Positions 45,637-48,233 of a stretch of 48,233 nt of DNA are shown here, piece by piece. Below the pieces are notes generated by a model. The model worked only from the letters and a program-made list of their open reading frames with translations, ran no database searches and was not told where the DNA came from. How positions within the stretch are numbered: the stretch's first letter is position 1; every line of letters begins with the position of its first letter. The position numbers were made by a program, and so were the translations under genes. Source of the stretch: a virus. Where the stretch lies: the IMG/VR virus record IMGVR_UViG_3300046387_000975, positions 1 through 48,233 of that record, one strand, 5' to 3'.

Positions 45637-48233
45637 ATGGCTAGAAAAACTGTTATCAAAAAAATTGTTGTCGGACGTCCTATTAAAAGTGTTGACGCAA
45701 CATCAGTCGGAAATGCCAGCCAATTAGCTAGTAATCCTCCATCATATTATTTAGACTATACAAATTTTACTAATACACCAAATGTATTAGACTCTGCTGA
45801 AATTAACCAATTAATCGCAACTGGTGGTGTAGATTCTTCAGAGATCCAAGCTATTATTGATTCTAACTATATCAATAATCTTTTAGACACTACTAAATTT
45901 CTTGATTCGGCTGAAGCGGTTGCGCTAATCGATTCAGATTATATTCTTGCTCGCGCATCTAATATTCAAAATCTAAGAGATAGCGGTGGAGATACAGTCT
46001 TTACCGGTAACTTAGTTCCTGCCACTGATAGCGGATCATCATTAGGCACAGCGAGTAAGAGATTTAAAGATCTATATCTATCTGGTACCACACTTTACAT
46101 TGGTGATGCAGCAATTGGTACTGACAATAATGTTGTCAAAGTATTTTCATTAGATGCAAATGGAGCAATACAGTCTACTTTAGGTAAAATAGCACTATTA
46201 GATTCCTCTGTATCCTCTAGTAACATATTCGACTTTGTTGACTCGGCATATGTTAATGCAAGATTAGATACAACCTTATTTCTTGATTCTGCAGAAACCA
46301 TATCACTAGTTGATTCTAACTATGTAGCTGCACGAACATTCACACAGTCAGATATTGAAGCGTTTGCAAGAGCTGTATCTCTTGATTCTGCAGAAACTAT
46401 TGCATTAATTGATTCTGCATATGTAAATGCTAGACTTGATACGACTGCGTTTTTAGATTCGGCCGAGACTATTGCATTAATTGATTCTGCATACGTAGCT
46501 GCAAGAACTTGGACACAAACTCAAATTGAGCAGTTTGCAAGTAATATTCTACTTGACTCTGCTGAAGCTGCTCGTCTAATTGACTCTGCTGTTAATGGCG
46601 TAATTGACGGAGCTCCTGGTGCGCTTGATACTCTGAATGAGTTAGCAGCTGCGCTTAACGACGACTCAAATGCTTTTAATACTCTTAATAATTTAATTGC
46701 TACTAAATTAACAGCTGCAGACTTTGATACTCGGTTTGATAGCGCATTAGGTACTAAAACAACTGATGATGTAACTGAAGGATCTACTAATCTTTATTAT
46801 ACAAATACTCGTGTAAGTACACTTATTGATTCAGATTATATTATAGCTAGACAAGCACCTGGTACAGATTCTGCACAAGTTGAAGCTATTGCAGCTGCTC
46901 TTATTGATTCTGACTATGTTGCAGCAAGACAAGCAGCAGGGGTTCTTAAATTAGGTAATGTAACTGATGGTGCATTAACAGACGGTGCTATTCAAACATT
47001 AACATCTGATACAAAGATTGTAGATGCTATTGATGAATTAAACGAAGCAATGCTGAACGTAAGTAATAATACATTTGTAAGAGGTAATACATTTACAGGT
47101 TCGCCTCTTGCTGGTGGTGAAGGATTAAGTGTTACACTCAATATTTCAGTAGATGGAAATGCTAATAGATTTGATGTAGATTGGGGAGATAGTAGTCAAG
47201 ACAATAATATTACTGATAGCACTCCTACTCATACGTATTCATCTAATACTGGATCACCATTTACAGTTACTGTAAGAGCATACAATACTAGCGGATCTGG
47301 AGTTGGATCAGAAGCATCATTTGTGAGAACTGGATATATTATTATTTACACAGCAGATCCAGTGGCAAACTATAATGTATATGCAGCTCCAACAGGTGGT
47401 TCACCTATCTCATTCTGGGAGGATGGTGATACTGTATACTTTGAAAATAGTACAACTAACACAACTATGGCTGATGTCACATATCGCTGGACATGGGGTG
47501 ATGGTTCATCAGACAATATTATCGATAGCGACAATGCGGCAGGTGGTGTAACTGGTTCAAGGATTGCTCATACGTTTACAGCATCAACAAATACAGATGT
47601 CCAACGGACAACTCAGTTAGAATTAACAGCACACACAACTGCAGATCCTACTGTTATTTCTGGTGGTGTTGATACAAGTGATACCTTTGAAATTTATGAT
47701 GATATGCCTACGCCTAGTTATGTTGCACAAGCAGTTCGTGTAGTAAATGGTACTAATCATCAATTTTTATTAAACAGCACTGGTTTAACAGGTTTAGGAT
47801 CACACTCCACATTCGGAAATCAAATCAAACATTATTTTGGAGATGGTACGACAACAACTGCAAATGTAGGATCCGGTCAAGATGGAGACATTGGTGATTA
47901 TGTAGCTAAATCATTCCCACTTACGTCAAGTAATCAAGCAAATGGTGTCACACGACAAATAGATAATTACGTCGAAGTTATTACTAATCACGGCTCAAGT
48001 CCATTTACTTCTGGTACATTATCAGTATTTACAGAGCCAAAAGTAGTTGCTGGAGTAACTGCAAGAGCTCCGACTGTAAGTGATGGTAGTAATGATGATG
48101 ATAAAACGGTATATATTAGTTCGGTTGGCGGCGCATTTACCGACTTAAATGGTGCTGATAGAACCCGTATATCAGCAATTGTATCATGTCAAAATTCCGG
48201 AAATAACTCTATTAATTTTAACAATAGTGAAAA
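45637..48233 (+). CDS. Large repeat-rich tail fibre with PKD-like domains (3' end missing)
   Basis: The frame from ATG 45637 stays open to the window end (865 codons). After a basic start (MARKTVIKKIVVGRP) and a short fibre-like DTVFTGNLVPATDSGSSLG region come repeats of an LDSAE-xx-LIDS-xYV-AR unit, a shaft-like array. A second fibre element (GALDTLNELAAALNDD) follows. From about residue 495 PKD-like beta domains appear, with FDVDWGDSS (near 510), YRWTWGDGSS (near 620) and HYFGDGT (near 735). PKD domains mediate surface or carbohydrate binding. A GGATAAAAA stretch precedes the ATG. Probably the host-recognition fibre. Confidence 0.8.
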   Translation, partial: MARKTVIKKIVVGRPIKSVDATSVGNASQLASNPPSYYLDYTNFTNTPNVLDSAEINQLIATGGVDSSEIQAIIDSNYINNLLDTTKFLDSAEAVALIDSDYILARASNIQNLRDSGGDTVFTGNLVPATDSGSSLGTASKRFKDLYLSGTTLYIGDAAIGTDNNVVKVFSLDANGAIQSTLGKIALLDSSVSSSNIFDFVDSAYVNARLDTTLFLDSAETISLVDSNYVAARTFTQSDIEAFARAVSLDSAETIALIDSAYVNARLDTTAFLDSAETIALIDSAYVAARTWTQTQIEQFASNILLDSAEAARLIDSAVNGVIDGAPGALDTLNELAAALNDDSNAFNTLNNLIATKLTAADFDTRFDSALGTKTTDDVTEGSTNLYYTNTRVSTLIDSDYIIARQAPGTDSAQVEAIAAALIDSDYVAARQAAGVLKLGNVTDGALTDGAIQTLTSDTKIVDAIDELNEAMLNVSNNTFVRGNTFTGSPLAGGEGLSVTLNISVDGNANRFDVDWGDSSQDNNITDSTPTHTYSSNTGSPFTVTVRAYNTSGSGVGSEASFVRTGYIIIYTADPVANYNVYAAPTGGSPISFWEDGDTVYFENSTTNTTMADVTYRWTWGDGSSDNIIDSDNAAGGVTGSRIAHTFTASTNTDVQRTTQLELTAHTTADPTVISGGVDTSDTFEIYDDMPTPSYVAQAVRVVNGTNHQFLLNSTGLTGLGSHSTFGNQIKHYFGDGTTTTANVGSGQDGDIGDYVAKSFPLTSSNQANGVTRQIDNYVEVITNHGSSPFTSGTLSVFTEPKVVAGVTARAPTVSDGSNDDDKTVYISSVGGAFTDLNGADRTRISAIVSCQNSGNNSINFNNSE
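45880..46930 (+). repeat. Tandem LDSAE/LIDS protein-repeat array in the fibre gene
   Basis: About seven imperfect copies of a unit of roughly 22 to 36 residues (FLDSAETIALIDSAYV-AR and variants, some separated by WTQTQIEQFAS-like spacers). At DNA level, pieces around 46380, 46450 and 46550 are nearly identical (CTGCAGAAACTATTGCATTA and relatives). Such arrays can change copy number by recombination, which would alter shaft length. Confidence 0.75.

Noticed and set aside
45880-46930. CRISPR array or diversity-generating retroelement
   Set aside because: The repeats are in-frame protein repeats of varying length; there is no reverse transcriptase, template repeat or spacer pattern.

Overview
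The window is a stretch of a lytic tailed-phage genome of the T4-like myovirus type. The evidence is a run of recognisable T4 homologues: gp32 (single-stranded DNA binding), gp33 (late transcription co-activator), gp4 (head completion), gp29, gp51, gp26, gp54, gp48, gp53, gp27, a split gp5, gp25, gp6 and gp8. Late-promoter boxes (TATAAATA) precede several of these genes. Base composition is AT-rich, genes are packed with ATGA or TAATG overlaps, and there is no integrase or lysogeny gene. The baseplate style (long gp8, DUF4815-type protein, cysteine-free gp32, gp25/gp6 order) resembles marine T4-like phages rather than coliphage T4. No photosynthesis genes are seen, so a heterotrophic marine host is likely, but the host cannot be named from sequence.

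Layout. (1) 1-7498: a HAD-type nucleotidase, two small proteins (one with an EF-hand and two membrane segments), then a plus-strand operon of about ten genes rich in glycosyltransferase-like and methyltransferase-like proteins, including tandem paralogues. (2) 7500-14465: a region of small, mostly unknown genes, served by promoters of one conserved design (TGTACA, 17 bp, TATAAT). It includes a SWIM-type zinc protein, a SprT-like metalloprotease, a secreted glycine-zipper protein, a glutaredoxin, four tRNAs (Arg-UCU, Leu-UAA, Thr-UGU, Asn-GUU) and, at its end, gp33. (3) 14482-15570: gp32 with its own promoter, a structured 3' leader-like region and a strong UUCG terminator. (4) 15569-20192, minus strand: gp4, an unknown gene, gp54, an unknown gene, gp26, gp51 and gp29. 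(5) 20200-41444, plus strand: baseplate hub, needle and wedge genes, followed by large virion and fibre-like proteins. (6) 41407-45176, minus strand: a cassette of radical SAM protein, kinase-like protein, glycosyltransferase, methyltransferase and glycosyltransferase, set inside the tail region. (7) 45214-48233: tandem late promoters, then a small structural protein and a large repeat-rich fibre with PKD-like domains that runs off the window.

How the parts fit. The small-gene region looks early-expressed. gp33 and gp32 link DNA replication to late transcription, and TATAAATA boxes then drive baseplate and fibre genes. The baseplate tip appears to carry two separate peptidoglycan-cutting activities, because the gp5 needle is split into three genes with an amidase in the middle. 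Two distant sugar/methyl modification clusters suggest that the phage invests heavily in modifying a glycan, a virion protein or another molecule. The minus-strand cassette around the N-terminal-twitch radical SAM protein is the best candidate for an undescribed system.
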